This document shows positions 23,864 to 33,400 of a DNA stretch of 64,000 bases, in pieces. The notes under the pieces are model-generated. The model worked only from the letters and a program-made list of their open reading frames with translations, was not told the DNA's origin and made no database searches. A program made the position numbers and the translations under genes. The stretch comes from RZYX01 sp036654375 (GTDB lineage: Bacteria; Bacillota; Clostridia; Oscillospirales; Acutalibacteraceae). Where the stretch lies: positions 62,001 through 126,000 of the forward strand of contig JAVVSD010000004.1 in assembly GCA_036654375.1 (NCBI GenBank), given 5' to 3'. Each line of letters begins with the position of its first letter. Position 1 is the stretch's first letter.

Positions 23864-24608
23864 GGATATTTTCGATTTTATTGACTCTTTTGCTCCTTTT
23901 GAAACGCAGGAAAGCTGGGACAACAGTGGTATGCTTATTGGCGACATTTCAAAAGAAGTCAACACTGTTGCGGTGTGTCTTGACATTACCCCAGAAACGA
24001 TTGAAAACGCAAAGATAAACGGTGCTGACCTCATCGTTTCACATCACCCTGTGATTTTTAATCCTGTTTCAAATGTTCTTAAAGGTAGCCCTGTTTATAT
24101 GCTCTTAGAGTCTGACTTGTCTGCCATTTGTGCACACACAAATCTTGACATTGCAACGGGTGGAGTCAACGATGTTTTGGCACAGCTTTTAGAGCTTGAG
24201 GATATTTCTGTTTTGCAGGACAAGGATAATACAGGAATTTTAAGAATTGGCAAAACAAAAAAATCCACACCACTTGACTTTGCGAAGCTTGTTTCTGAAA
24301 AGCTTGGGACAACCGTAAGAATTGCCAAAGGTGGTCGTGACATTGAAACTGTTGCCGTTTGTGGTGGCAGTGGGTGTAGCTTTATTCCAGATGTCATTGC
24401 CAGCGGAATTGATGCTTTTGTTACCGGCGATGCAAAGCACAACGATTTTTTAGATGCCGGCGACAATTGCCTTACCCTTGTTGTAGCAGGCCACTATGAA
24501 ACTGAAAATCCTGCAATGCCTGTTCTTGCAAAGCTTTTGCATAATCAGTTTCCAACCATCAGCGTACTCTATCTTGACTCTAATCCCGCAGAATATATAA
24601 ACTTTTAG
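23850..24608 (+). CDS. Nif3-like dinuclear metal centre protein (YqfO family)
   Basis: 252 residues of the Nif3/DUF34 family, hexameric proteins with a di-metal site. Marks are ESWDNSGMLIGD, DLIVSHHPVIFNP (metal histidines), ICAHTNLDIATGGVNDVLA, VTGDAKHNDFLDA and LVVAGHYETENPAM (metal His and Glu). Proposed roles include GTP cyclohydrolase-like or metal-chaperone activity, none settled. Start ATG 23850 follows AAAGGTG; GTG and TTG codons just upstream are alternatives. It overlaps the end of trmK. Confidence 0.92.
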   Translation: MITVKDIFDFIDSFAPFETQESWDNSGMLIGDISKEVNTVAVCLDITPETIENAKINGADLIVSHHPVIFNPVSNVLKGSPVYMLLESDLSAICAHTNLDIATGGVNDVLAQLLELEDISVLQDKDNTGILRIGKTKKSTPLDFAKLVSEKLGTTVRIAKGGRDIETVAVCGGSGCSFIPDVIASGIDAFVTGDAKHNDFLDAGDNCLTLVVAGHYETENPAMPVLAKLLHNQFPTISVLYLDSNPAEYINF

Positions 24609-24620
24609 GAGCTTTGACAA

Positions 24621-26381
24621 ATGGCACTGGATGGAATGTTTTTAAATTGTTTAAAAGAAGAGATTGCACAGGTTGCTGTTGGTACTCGTGTTGATAAAGT
24701 CTATCAACCATCACGAGAGGAAATTGTTCTCAACCTTCGTTCTCGCAATGGTTCTTTCAGGCTGCTTATGTCTGCAAGGGCTAACAGTCCTCGTGTCCAT
24801 TTCACGCAGTACACACCTGAAAATCCACAAAAGCCTCCCATGCTCTGTATGCTTTTAAGAAAGCATCTGATTGGTGCTGTGCTTACTGGTATTCGGCAAG
24901 TTGAACTTGACAGAATACTGTTTTTTGACTTCGATGCAACTAACGAAATTGGAGACAGAGTAAAGCTTTCTCTCTGCATTGAAATCATGGCTCAATATAG
25001 CAACATTATACTAATTGATGGTGACGGAAAAATTGTTGACTCCCTTAAGCGAGTTGATTTTACAAAGTCATCTGTCCGCCTTGTTTTGCCGTCGCTTGAA
25101 TATCAGTTTCCACCACAGCAAGGCAAGCTTAACATCTTGACAACCGATTTAAATGTAGTAGTTGAAACGATTTTAACTCACATTACAAAAAACCTGTCCT
25201 CTGCTATTTTATCCTCAATTATGGGTGTTTCTCCAATTGTTTGCAGGGAGATTTCTCACTCTTGCTGTGGCAACGATTTGCCGATTTCACAGCTTGATGA
25301 TACCGCAAAAGCAGAGCTTGAATGCCAGATAAAAGCTCTTAAACAAACTCTTTCAGCCAAGTCTTATAAGCCGACTATTATCTATGACGAAACCAAAAAA
25401 CCAATGGACTTTTCCTTTTTTAACATTAGTCAATATGGCACTTATGCTTCCGTTAATGAGCTTAACAGCTTTTCTGAATTGCTTGACACCTTCTATTATG
25501 AAAAAGATAAAATAGAGAGAATTTCAAAGCGTTCACAAGATTTGAGGAAAAACCTTTCAAACACATATGAACGCACTGCAAAAAAGCTTGACCTGCAAAG
25601 GGCAGAGCTTGAACAATGTTCCGATAGAGAGATGCTTAGAATTTATGCAGAGCTTATTACCGCTCATCAATATAATCTAAAGAAAGGCTCGTTTTTCTAT
25701 GACTTGCCAAATTATTATGACAACGATAAAATTCTTCGTGTTCCTGCTGACCCAACACTAACTCCATTGCAAAATTCGCAGAAATATTATAAAGAATATA
25801 AAAAATCTTATACCGCAGAAAAGATGCTAAAAGAACTTATTCAAGGCGGAATGGAAGAACTTTTATATATTGAAAGTGTGCTTGATACACTGACAAGAGC
25901 CGACAGCGAGCGTGAACTGGCAGAGATTAGAGATGAACTTTCCCAAACTGGTTATATCCGCTTAAAAAAGCAAGGCAAGGCAAAAAAGCAACCAGCACCG
26001 CTTCCGCCCCTGTGCTTTTTTTCAAGTGATGGTTTTAAGATACTTGTTGGTCGCAACAATATTCAAAACGACAAACTCTCTTTAAAGACCGCCGCTAAAA
26101 GTGACACATGGCTTCACACAAAGGACTTTCCCGGAGCACATATTATTGTGGTGTCTGACGGCAAAGTAATAAGCGAAACAGCTATTCATGAAGCCGCAAT
26201 CATTGCAGGCGTTTTCAGCAAGGCAAGTAATTCGTCACAGGTTCCTGTCGACTACACCTTGGTTAAAAACCTTAAAAAGCCAAATGGTGCAAAGCCTGGG
26301 AAAGTTATTTATACTGTTTATAACACTCTTTATGTTACTCCTGATACAGAGCTTGTAGAAAAACTTAAAGCTCAAAATTAG
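24621..26381 (+). CDS. rqcH: Rqc2 homologue RqcH (NFACT / fibronectin-binding family)
   Basis: Binds stalled 50S subunits carrying peptidyl-tRNA and directs addition of C-terminal alanine tails for degradation. 586 residues in NFACT order: an N-terminal domain (MALDGMFLNCLKEEI, VDKVYQPSREEIVLNLR, CMLLRKHLIGA), a helix-hairpin-helix and coiled-coil middle (about 290-450), and a C-terminal NFACT-R domain with DGFKILVGRNNIQNDKLSLK, TWLHTKDFPGAHIIV and PGKVIYTVYNTLYV. Also known as FbpA, from a fibronectin-binding report. ATG follows TAGGAGC, 12 bases behind the Nif3-like gene. Confidence 0.94.
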   Translation: MALDGMFLNCLKEEIAQVAVGTRVDKVYQPSREEIVLNLRSRNGSFRLLMSARANSPRVHFTQYTPENPQKPPMLCMLLRKHLIGAVLTGIRQVELDRILFFDFDATNEIGDRVKLSLCIEIMAQYSNIILIDGDGKIVDSLKRVDFTKSSVRLVLPSLEYQFPPQQGKLNILTTDLNVVVETILTHITKNLSSAILSSIMGVSPIVCREISHSCCGNDLPISQLDDTAKAELECQIKALKQTLSAKSYKPTIIYDETKKPMDFSFFNISQYGTYASVNELNSFSELLDTFYYEKDKIERISKRSQDLRKNLSNTYERTAKKLDLQRAELEQCSDREMLRIYAELITAHQYNLKKGSFFYDLPNYYDNDKILRVPADPTLTPLQNSQKYYKEYKKSYTAEKMLKELIQGGMEELLYIESVLDTLTRADSERELAEIRDELSQTGYIRLKKQGKAKKQPAPLPPLCFFSSDGFKILVGRNNIQNDKLSLKTAAKSDTWLHTKDFPGAHIIVVSDGKVISETAIHEAAIIAGVFSKASNSSQVPVDYTLVKNLKKPNGAKPGKVIYTVYNTLYVTPDTELVEKLKAQN

Positions 26382-26432
26382 ACAAGTATATATCAGCCAT
26401 CATTTACTTGAAATAGATACTGAATTATTCCA

Positions 26433-26475
26433 AAAGCATCACATTGAAGCGGTTTCAATGTGGGGCTTTTTTTAT
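26433..26475 (+). terminator. Terminator of trmK-nif3-rqcH
   Basis: Arms at 26433-26448 and 26453-26469 (ACATTGAA / TTCAATGT core), followed by TTTTTTTA. Confidence 0.88.
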
Positions 26476-26583
26476 TTGAATTTGTGTATACAAGCTACCG
26501 TTTTTTGATAATATTTAAGCATAGCCCATATATGTAAATTCATAATAATTTCATTGCATACGGCGGTGTGTTGTCACATAAAA

Positions 26584-26609
26584 AAGCCCTGTTACAATTA
26601 ACAGGGCTT
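26584..26609 (-). terminator. Terminator of the M23 peptidase gene
   Basis: AAGCCCTGTT (26584-26593) and AACAGGGCTT (26600-26609). In the minus-strand RNA the stem is followed by TTTTTTA. Confidence 0.88.
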
Positions 26610-26627
26610 AAATCTTTATTATATTTA

Positions 26628-28598
26628 TTATCTTAATCCAAGGTATGGTGCCGGATTAACATGCTTTCCGCCAATCCTTACTTCAAAGTGAAGATGTGGT
26701 CCTGTAGAGTTACCTGTGCTACCAACTCTTGCAATTGCGTCACCTGCGTTTACATACTGTCCAACTCCTACTGACAGTGAGCCAGATAAGCAGTGAGCGT
26801 AAAGTGTTGACATTCCATTGCCGTGGTCAATAATTACACGGTTGCCGTAAGGTCCACCCCATCCTGATGCAGTTACTCTTCCGCTTGCAGCAGCAACAAC
26901 AAGGTGTCCACTTGCATTTGGCCCAGAAAGGTCCATTCCACGATGGAAGCCACCATTTCTTGGTCCATAAGGAGAGTTAACTCTGTACAGTCCAACGATT
27001 GGCCAAACAAGCTTTCCAGAAGTTGGTCTAACATTACCACCGCTACTTCCGCCGCCAGATATACTTGCAGACTTTACTCCAATATCAACAAGCTGACTTA
27101 CAGGCTCTTTAACAGTTACTCTGTTTATTTCCTCTACCCCAACTCTAATACCGTCGACATAGGTAACAAGCTGTGTCACCTGTGAAACACCAGGAGCACC
27201 TGTACGCTTTACCTTTTTTGTGCCTTTGTATAGTTTTGGATTTTCTGTATTAACAGTTTCGTAGGCTATATTTTGGTTAACAATCTCTGTTTTAACAACT
27301 TTAATTCTGAGATAATTTACTTGGTTAGACACTAAAACCTGATCACCAATTTTGATGTTTTCTGTAACACCTGGGTTAATGGCAAATAGCTCTGCAATTT
27401 TAAGACCATTAGCATGAGCAATCCCAGAAATTGTATCTCCTGTCTGAACAGTATAATAAACTGCCTCTGCCTTTTTGCCTTTTAATGTGTCACGCAACTT
27501 CTGTGTGTCCCAGATGGTTTCTTTGTTGTCTGGATAAAGCCCTTGAACATATTTTACATCTTCAATAAAACCTACAACATCATTTGGATCGTCTGACTTG
27601 TATTCATCAAGTATGCTATTAAACAGCTGTGAGGCATCCATTTCATTTTTGATAGCACATATAAACTGTCCATTAATATAGATCCCAACAGCAGGTGTAA
27701 TATCACTTTCTGAATTTTCAACAATTCTGTCACTTATTGTCTGTGCATCCGTCAGTTCATTCGGCTTAACAAGTGCAAGCTTATATTCTGGTGCATCAAA
27801 AACTTCCTCGTCACTCTCAACTGTCTGCATTTTTTCTTTAACAAGTTCCTGTGCAGTCAGATAAACTGATTCATCAGAGATATATCCAAGGTTTTGACCC
27901 TTATACTGAACTTCAAGTGCAAATGTTACGCTGTTCCAATAGCTTATTGTTGAGATAAGAACAACAGCAGCGACAACTGGCATTACAATGTTTGAAATAC
28001 TTTTAAACATTGTTGGATGCCTGTCAAATGCTTTCTTAACATAATGCACAAAAATGCTCCATGCGGACTTTGGTGAATCTTGAAAAGCTTTTTTCAAGTT
28101 ATCTTTAGAGGACTTTACCTCAGTTCTAAAATATGACCATTCCTGCCCAAAAACTCTTAATGAGTCAATAAGAGCCTTGTCAAGCCAAGCCCACAATTTT
28201 TTCATCAGATACCAAATCTTATCGATTGGCAACATTATTATGAATCCAATAAAAGAAAATATTGATAAAAAGCCTTTGCCAACTGTTTGACCAATTGAGG
28301 TAACATACTCATAGAAATCAAACTTTTCAGCAGAAACTTCAGCTTCGTCTTCCTTTTCAGGCTCAAGCATCTGTGGCTCCTTCTCAGGTTCCTGAATATC
28401 TTCAGCTACGCAATTCTTTTCCTCTTCATCCATAGCGTGGATTTCCTTAATTTCTATTTCAGGCTGTGCCAATTGTGGCTCAGTACTATTTTGTTGTTCC
28501 TGTTCTGTCTGCTCATTGGACTGTTGTGAAGCATTATCACTTTGCTCCAACTGCTCTGGTTGTAATTCATCAAAATCCTGCTTACCACGCTTTGACAA
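26628..28598 (-). CDS. Membrane-anchored M23 metallopeptidase with LysM and G5 domains
   Basis: A cell-wall hydrolase or remodelling factor of about 656 residues. The first 80 residues are Gln/Glu-rich and cytosolic. A hydrophobic segment near residue 200 (VMPVVAAVVLISTISYW) anchors it. A long extracytoplasmic region follows, then a LysM peptidoglycan-binding domain (YYTVQTGDTISGIAHANGL), a G5 domain (VVKTEIVNQNIAYET to VGVEEINRVTVKEPVSQLV) and the M23 zinc peptidase: NSPYGPRNGGFHRGMDLSG (His and Asp ligands) and TGPHLHFEVR. Ligands are complete, so it is probably active. Start is TTG 28598, eight bases after GGGAGGTG; an ATG six codons upstream contains that site. Confidence 0.92.
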   Translation of the reverse strand: MSKRGKQDFDELQPEQLEQSDNASQQSNEQTEQEQQNSTEPQLAQPEIEIKEIHAMDEEEKNCVAEDIQEPEKEPQMLEPEKEDEAEVSAEKFDFYEYVTSIGQTVGKGFLSIFSFIGFIIMLPIDKIWYLMKKLWAWLDKALIDSLRVFGQEWSYFRTEVKSSKDNLKKAFQDSPKSAWSIFVHYVKKAFDRHPTMFKSISNIVMPVVAAVVLISTISYWNSVTFALEVQYKGQNLGYISDESVYLTAQELVKEKMQTVESDEEVFDAPEYKLALVKPNELTDAQTISDRIVENSESDITPAVGIYINGQFICAIKNEMDASQLFNSILDEYKSDDPNDVVGFIEDVKYVQGLYPDNKETIWDTQKLRDTLKGKKAEAVYYTVQTGDTISGIAHANGLKIAELFAINPGVTENIKIGDQVLVSNQVNYLRIKVVKTEIVNQNIAYETVNTENPKLYKGTKKVKRTGAPGVSQVTQLVTYVDGIRVGVEEINRVTVKEPVSQLVDIGVKSASISGGGSSGGNVRPTSGKLVWPIVGLYRVNSPYGPRNGGFHRGMDLSGPNASGHLVVAAASGRVTASGWGGPYGNRVIIDHGNGMSTLYAHCLSGSLSVGVGQYVNAGDAIARVGSTGNSTGPHLHFEVRIGGKHVNPAPYLGLR

Positions 28599-28728
28599 TG
28601 TGCAAACACCTCCCATTAATTATTACAAACAAATTGCAAAACTGTTACAATTTGTAATAATTATAATCTTTTTCACTCGTTAATTCAAGTTAATAGAATA
28701 TTTTCGGCATATTGAACAAATTGTATTC

Positions 28729-29187
28729 CTAACACGGATATTTAATCATCGATATGTCCCAATCTTTGAGAACTATTTCCATTTTATTTGCCTCTTTTTT
28801 TGCACCCGCGAGGTCATGCTCCCTATAATTTCCACATTCAGCTTCAGAAGCCCCAGGAATTTCACCCTCATAGTCTGCAATAAAGCTAAAAGCTGACTTT
28901 ACAAGCTCAATAGCTTTTTTATGCTCCAAATCTCTTGTCAAAAAGTAAAATCCTGTCCTGCACCCCATCGGTCCAAAGTAAATTATATTGTTCTTGTACT
29001 GTGAATTGCGTACATATGTTGCAAATAGATGTTCAACTGTGTGGATTGCTCCGTTTTGCATTACTTCCTCAACATTTGGTCGTCTTGTCCTTAAATCATA
29101 TGTTGTTATGTTGCCATCCTGTCTTGATATGTACATTCCGCATGGAAGCTTTCTGTGGTCTATTTCAAAGCTTGCTATTCTTTCCAA
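28729..29187 (-). CDS. luxS: S-ribosylhomocysteine lyase
   Basis: Cleaves S-ribosylhomocysteine to homocysteine and DPD, the precursor of autoinducer-2. 152 residues. The metal site HTVEHLFATYVR (two His, with catalytic Glu) and the third ligand Cys in GASEAECGNYREHDL are present, as is the catalytic Cys in GPMGCRTGFY. Start is a TTG eight bases after GGAGG. It follows recG by 16 bases, an unusual place for luxS, and no pfs/mtnN gene is visible. AI-2 may be made, but methyl-cycle recycling alone would explain the gene. Confidence 0.96.
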   Translation of the reverse strand: MERIASFEIDHRKLPCGMYISRQDGNITTYDLRTRRPNVEEVMQNGAIHTVEHLFATYVRNSQYKNNIIYFGPMGCRTGFYFLTRDLEHKKAIELVKSAFSFIADYEGEIPGASEAECGNYREHDLAGAKKEANKMEIVLKDWDISMIKYPC

Positions 29188-29203
29188 TGTTTATTCCTCC
29201 AAA

Positions 29204-31240
29204 TCAAATATCGTCAGCAGAGTCAAAAAGATTTTTCACTGCATTTTTAAGCCCTGTATTTTTGTCATTTTCAAGGTTATTGTCTTCTTTTAAAATATGT
29301 CTTGCCAATGTTCCTGTTTCATGTAGTATTTCGACATCATCCAACATATTGGCAATCTTAAGCTCTGGAAGCCCATGCTGTTTTGCACCAAAAAAATCTC
29401 CGGGTCCACGAAGCCTTAAATCTTCATCTGCAATTTTAAAGCCGTCCGTTGTTTTGCAAAGCACTGAAAGACGCTGATTAGTTTCCTGTCCTTGTGCGTC
29501 AGAAATCAAAATACAGGTTGACTTATACTTACCTCTACCCACTCGCCCTCTTAGTTGGTGCAACTGCGAAAGTCCAAAGCGCTCTGCATTTTCGATAAGC
29601 ATTATTACGGCGTTGGGAACATCAACTCCCACCTCCACAACAACAGTCGAAACAAGAAGCTGAATTTCTCCATTTGAAAAGGCTTTCATAACCGCATCCT
29701 TTTCGCTTGGCTTCATCTGTCCATGCAAAAGACCAACTCGGTAATCTATAAACTCTTTTTTTGAAATTTTCTCTGCATACTCCTGTGCCGAGGCAAGTTT
29801 TGTTTCACTTTCCTCAACAAGTGGGCAAATAATATACCCCTGTCTGCCCTCGTCTATATGCTTTTTTATATAGTTATATGCTCTTTGACGCAACTCACTT
29901 GTCACCTTATATGTTTCTATCGGTTGCCTTCCCTTTGGCAATTCATTAATTATTGATATGTCAAGGTCGCCATAAATCGACAGTGCAAGTGTGCGTGGAA
30001 TTGGGGTTGCGGACATAATTAGTATGTTTGGATTATTGCCTTTGTCTGCCAGTATTGCTCGCTGTGAAACGCCAAAGCGGTGTTGTTCGTCTGTTATAAC
30101 CAGCCCAAGTCTTTTAAACTCGACATCACTCTGTATAAGTGCGTGGGTGCCAATTATTACATCTGCTTGTCCTTTTTTGATTCGTTCTTTTATCTCTCTT
30201 TTATTTGCAAGTGTTGTAGAGCCTGATAAAAGTTCCAGCCTTATATCTGTGTTTCTAAAAAACTCCGACATCGTTTCATAATGCTGATTTGCTAAAATTT
30301 CTGTTGGTGCCATTATTGCAGTCTGCATATCATTCTTGGCAGTTGTGTATGCAACAGCAGCCGCAACCGCTGTTTTTCCGCAGCCAACATCTCCCTGTAC
30401 AAGCCTCTGCATTGGCTCGCTTTTTTTCATATCTTCTATTGCTTCATTGACAGCTCTTTTCTGTGCATCAGTTGGTTCAAATGGCAAACGGCTATAAAAC
30501 TCCTGCGTGAAATCGTTTGAAATTATTGCAGTTGTTTTATTCCTATTTCTTCCTTTAAGCTGTAAAAGACCAAGCTGCAGCAACAAGAGTTCTTCAAATA
30601 TCAAACGATATTTTGCCTTCTCAAGGCTTTGAGAATCCGTTGGAAAATGGATTTGAGCCAGCGCCTGCCTTATTGAGAAAAGGTCATATTCTTCTCTTAT
30701 GTATTGAGGTATATTGTCATCAATGACTGCTCCGTAATTTTTTAAGGCGTTTCCAACGCAAGTTTCAATATACTTTGAACTCATACCTTGAGTTTTTCTG
30801 TAAATTGGTCTTATCCTGTCCGCACCATGTGCAACTTCAATTTCAGGAGAGTGCATTGTTCTTCTTCCTCTGTCCTCATCAACCTTGCCGAAAAACAGAT
30901 ATTCGCCACCCTCTTTTAATTTTTGGGCAGCGTATTTGTTGTTAAATATCAAAATCTGCATAAGACCTGTGCCATCTGTTACAATTGTTTCAAATAATGT
31001 TATTCCGCTTCTTGTTTTTCGGTTTGTTGGGTTATATGTAACCGTTGCCTTAATGCAACACTTTTCATCGAATTGAGCGTTATTTATCGTTATAATTTTA
31101 CTCCAATCCTCATATGCTCTGGGATAAAAATGTAACAAGGCGTCAACTGAATAAACGCCGAGCCTATAAAACTGCTCTGCACGCTTTTCACCAACGCCTT
31201 TTAAAAATTTTATTTTTGTATTTTCAAGCAAAGCATTCAC
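29204..31240 (-). CDS. recG: ATP-dependent DNA helicase RecG
   Basis: Branch-migrating helicase that remodels stalled replication forks and Holliday junctions. 678 residues: an N-terminal wedge/OB region (LKGVGEKRAEQFYRLGVYSV and the OB strand near 60-140), then helicase domains with Walker A GDVGCGKTAVAAA, DEQHRFG (motif II form DEQH), MSATPIPRTLALSIYGDLD (motif III) and the C-terminal QLRGRVGRG with the TRG region LRLRGPGDFFG. The start is GTG 31240 or TTG three codons later, both possible with AAGGTG nearby. It lies two bases behind the DAK2 gene in the yloU-yloV-recG-type order of Firmicutes. Confidence 0.96.
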   Translation of the reverse strand: MNALLENTKIKFLKGVGEKRAEQFYRLGVYSVDALLHFYPRAYEDWSKIITINNAQFDEKCCIKATVTYNPTNRKTRSGITLFETIVTDGTGLMQILIFNNKYAAQKLKEGGEYLFFGKVDEDRGRRTMHSPEIEVAHGADRIRPIYRKTQGMSSKYIETCVGNALKNYGAVIDDNIPQYIREEYDLFSIRQALAQIHFPTDSQSLEKAKYRLIFEELLLLQLGLLQLKGRNRNKTTAIISNDFTQEFYSRLPFEPTDAQKRAVNEAIEDMKKSEPMQRLVQGDVGCGKTAVAAAVAYTTAKNDMQTAIMAPTEILANQHYETMSEFFRNTDIRLELLSGSTTLANKREIKERIKKGQADVIIGTHALIQSDVEFKRLGLVITDEQHRFGVSQRAILADKGNNPNILIMSATPIPRTLALSIYGDLDISIINELPKGRQPIETYKVTSELRQRAYNYIKKHIDEGRQGYIICPLVEESETKLASAQEYAEKISKKEFIDYRVGLLHGQMKPSEKDAVMKAFSNGEIQLLVSTVVVEVGVDVPNAVIMLIENAERFGLSQLHQLRGRVGRGKYKSTCILISDAQGQETNQRLSVLCKTTDGFKIADEDLRLRGPGDFFGAKQHGLPELKIANMLDDVEILHETGTLARHILKEDNNLENDKNTGLKNAVKNLFDSADDI

Positions 31241-31241
31241 C

Positions 31242-32903
31242 TTACTCTATTGAAATTATAAAGTGATATACAGGCTGACCACCATTTATAAGTGAAACTT
31301 CAACCGATGAGAATTTATCGGAAAGAAGTTTGCTAAGTGTTTGTGCCTGCTCTTCTGTTGTGTCATTCCCGTATATTATTGTTATGACACTGGAGTGCTT
31401 TTTGACCATATGCCTTGTTGCTTTGTATGCTGCACGAACAATATCTTCGTCTACAACTGTGATTTTGCCCTCTTCCATTCCAAGTATTTGACCCTGCTTT
31501 ATCTGTTGACCATTAACAACGCTATCTCTTGCTGCAAAGGTTACTGCAACTGTTGAAACATCTTCAATTGCTTTTGACATCTCAAGATGGTTTTTTGGTG
31601 TTTCAGCATCTGGGTCAAATCGTAGCATTGCTGTAATTCCCTGTGGAATAGTTTTGGTCTGGAGAACAATAACTTCTCTGTCTGCAAGCGGGATAACCTG
31701 CTCCGCTGCCATTATTATATTTTTGTTGTTTGGCAATACAAAAACTGTTTTTGCAGGTGTTGCCATAACTGCCTTTAAAATATCCTCTGTGCTTGGGTTC
31801 ATGGTTTGTCCGCCACTGACAACGACATCTACGCCAATTTCAGAAAACAGCTGTGAAACGCCATCTCCTGCCGCCACTGAAACAAATCCATATTGATTCT
31901 CAGCCTCTACTTTAGGAAGGTCTGAAATGTTAGAATTTTCAAGTTCAGATGCAGCTCCCCATGAAGCGTTCACATGCTGTTGACGCATATTTTCTATTTT
32001 TATATTTACAAGTGAGCCAAATTTAATTGCCTCCTGAATTGCATTTCCCGGTTCATTTGAATGAACATGAACTTTTATTATACTCTCATCATCAACCACA
32101 ACAACGCAGTCACCAATTGATTCAAGGTAAGCACGAAGGCTCATCGGCTCCCTGTCCACGCTCAAATCTCTGTTTATTATATACTCTGTGCAGTAGCCAA
32201 ACTTAATCTCTTCATTTGTGCTTGCAATCGCACCCTTGCGCACTGGCTCTGCAAAAGCTAAAGAGCTTTCATCATCGCACTCAATGATAGTGAAATCCAC
32301 AAATGTGCTTTTCATTCCATCAAATATAAGAACAAGGCCCTGCCCGCCAGCATCAACAACTCCCGCCTTTTTAAGAACAGGTAACATTGACGGCGTTTTT
32401 GCAAGAGCAATTTCAGCACTTTCACAAATTGAATTCCAAACATCAACAAAACTTGCATCACCGTTTGCTGCAACTTCCATTGCTCTTTCAGCAGACATTC
32501 TCACAACAGTTAAAATAGTGCCCTCTGTTGGCTTCATAACGGCTTTATATGCCGTATCAACGCCAAGGGTAAGTGCTGTTGCCATTGTCGCTCCATTGGC
32601 CTGATTACACCCTTTTAGCCCCTTTGCTATTCCACGGAAGATAAGAGAAAGGATAACGCCGGAATTGCCCCTTGCACCTCTGAGAAGTGCTGAGGCGGTT
32701 GCGTCCGCAACTGAACTTACAGATGATGTTTCGTCAAATCTTGCAACTTCCCTTGCCGCAGCAGCCATAGTCATAGACATATTTGTACCTGTATCTCCAT
32801 CTGGAACAGGAAAAACATTTAGTGCATCTACGGCTTTTTTATTATTATTAATATTATTAGATGCTGAAATAATAGCATCGCGTAACATTGCTCCAGTAAT
32901 CAC
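31242..32903 (-). CDS. DAK2-domain protein, fatty acid kinase FakA-like (YloV family)
   Basis: 553 residues. The N-terminal half is a DAK2/DhaL-type kinase domain: NVFPVPDGDTGTNMSMTM (the Asp triad that binds Mg-ADP), LRGARGNSGVILSLIFRGIA and DAGGQGLVLIFDGM. The C-terminal half (DAK1-2-like/DegV-related fold) has VVVSGGQTMNPSTEDILKA and VFVLPNNKNIIMAAEQ. FakA phosphorylates fatty acids bound to FakB/DegV proteins, feeding acyl-phosphate to PlsX/PlsY; no fakB lies in this window. GTG start at 32903. It is translationally tight with recG. Confidence 0.92.
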   Translation of the reverse strand: MITGAMLRDAIISASNNINNNKKAVDALNVFPVPDGDTGTNMSMTMAAAAREVARFDETSSVSSVADATASALLRGARGNSGVILSLIFRGIAKGLKGCNQANGATMATALTLGVDTAYKAVMKPTEGTILTVVRMSAERAMEVAANGDASFVDVWNSICESAEIALAKTPSMLPVLKKAGVVDAGGQGLVLIFDGMKSTFVDFTIIECDDESSLAFAEPVRKGAIASTNEEIKFGYCTEYIINRDLSVDREPMSLRAYLESIGDCVVVVDDESIIKVHVHSNEPGNAIQEAIKFGSLVNIKIENMRQQHVNASWGAASELENSNISDLPKVEAENQYGFVSVAAGDGVSQLFSEIGVDVVVSGGQTMNPSTEDILKAVMATPAKTVFVLPNNKNIIMAAEQVIPLADREVIVLQTKTIPQGITAMLRFDPDAETPKNHLEMSKAIEDVSTVAVTFAARDSVVNGQQIKQGQILGMEEGKITVVDEDIVRAAYKATRHMVKKHSSVITIIYGNDTTEEQAQTLSKLLSDKFSSVEVSLINGGQPVYHFIISIE

Positions 32904-32938
32904 TTAACTTTGCACTCCTCTGGTCACTTTCTTTGCAC

Positions 32939-33292
32939 TTATTTTCTCATTGCATCTACAAAGACATTGACATTTTTAACTTTTAGCTGTGTAGCCTCTT
33001 CAACAGTGTATCTAACTTTATGGATAATACTTTCAACGATTGTTGCGATATTTACACCATAGGTTACGATTATATGAAGATCAACAATAAGCCCATCAAC
33101 CTCATTGTGTACTGTAACACCTTGGTCGACATATTTCTTATTTCTGTATAGTAATGATCGTATTCCCTGAAGGGAATTGCTGTTTGACATTCCAACTACT
33201 CCGTAGCAAGATGGAACAACACTTCCTATAAGCTGAGAAAAATACTCTTCAGTTATATCAATTACTCCAAGTGGATTTTCAATTTTAATCAT
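32939..33292 (-). CDS. Asp23/Gls24-family envelope stress protein
   Basis: 117 residues. Core IDITEEYFSQLIGSVVPSCY, GVVGM, VDLHIIVTYGVNI and VRYTVEEATQLKVKNVNVFV are the Asp23 (YloU) family pattern; these proteins attach to the membrane through partners and influence envelope homeostasis. Start is ATG 33292 after GGAGAGGTG, 12 codons inside the longer open frame. It leads the Asp23-DAK2-recG-luxS unit. Confidence 0.9.
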   Translation of the reverse strand: MIKIENPLGVIDITEEYFSQLIGSVVPSCYGVVGMSNSNSLQGIRSLLYRNKKYVDQGVTVHNEVDGLIVDLHIIVTYGVNIATIVESIIHKVRYTVEEATQLKVKNVNVFVDAMRK

Positions 33293-33349
33293 AAAAACTG
33301 CACCTCTCCTGCCGAGTGTATATGGCAAGTTTTTTAGCTGATTTCGCCT

Positions 33350-33378
33350 ATTATACTATATTTTTAATTTATAATCAA
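33350..33378 (-). promoter_or_regulatory. Promoter of the Asp23-DAK2-recG-luxS unit
   Basis: On the minus strand TTGATT (plus 33373-33378), 17-base spacer, consensus TATAAT (plus 33350-33355). Confidence 0.75.
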
Positions 33379-33400
33379 CTTATATACTGTTAAAATTTGA

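Noticed and set aside
30000..30300. Plus-strand frame inside recG
   Set aside because: Shadow of the recG coding sequence; RecG motifs are continuous on the minus strand.
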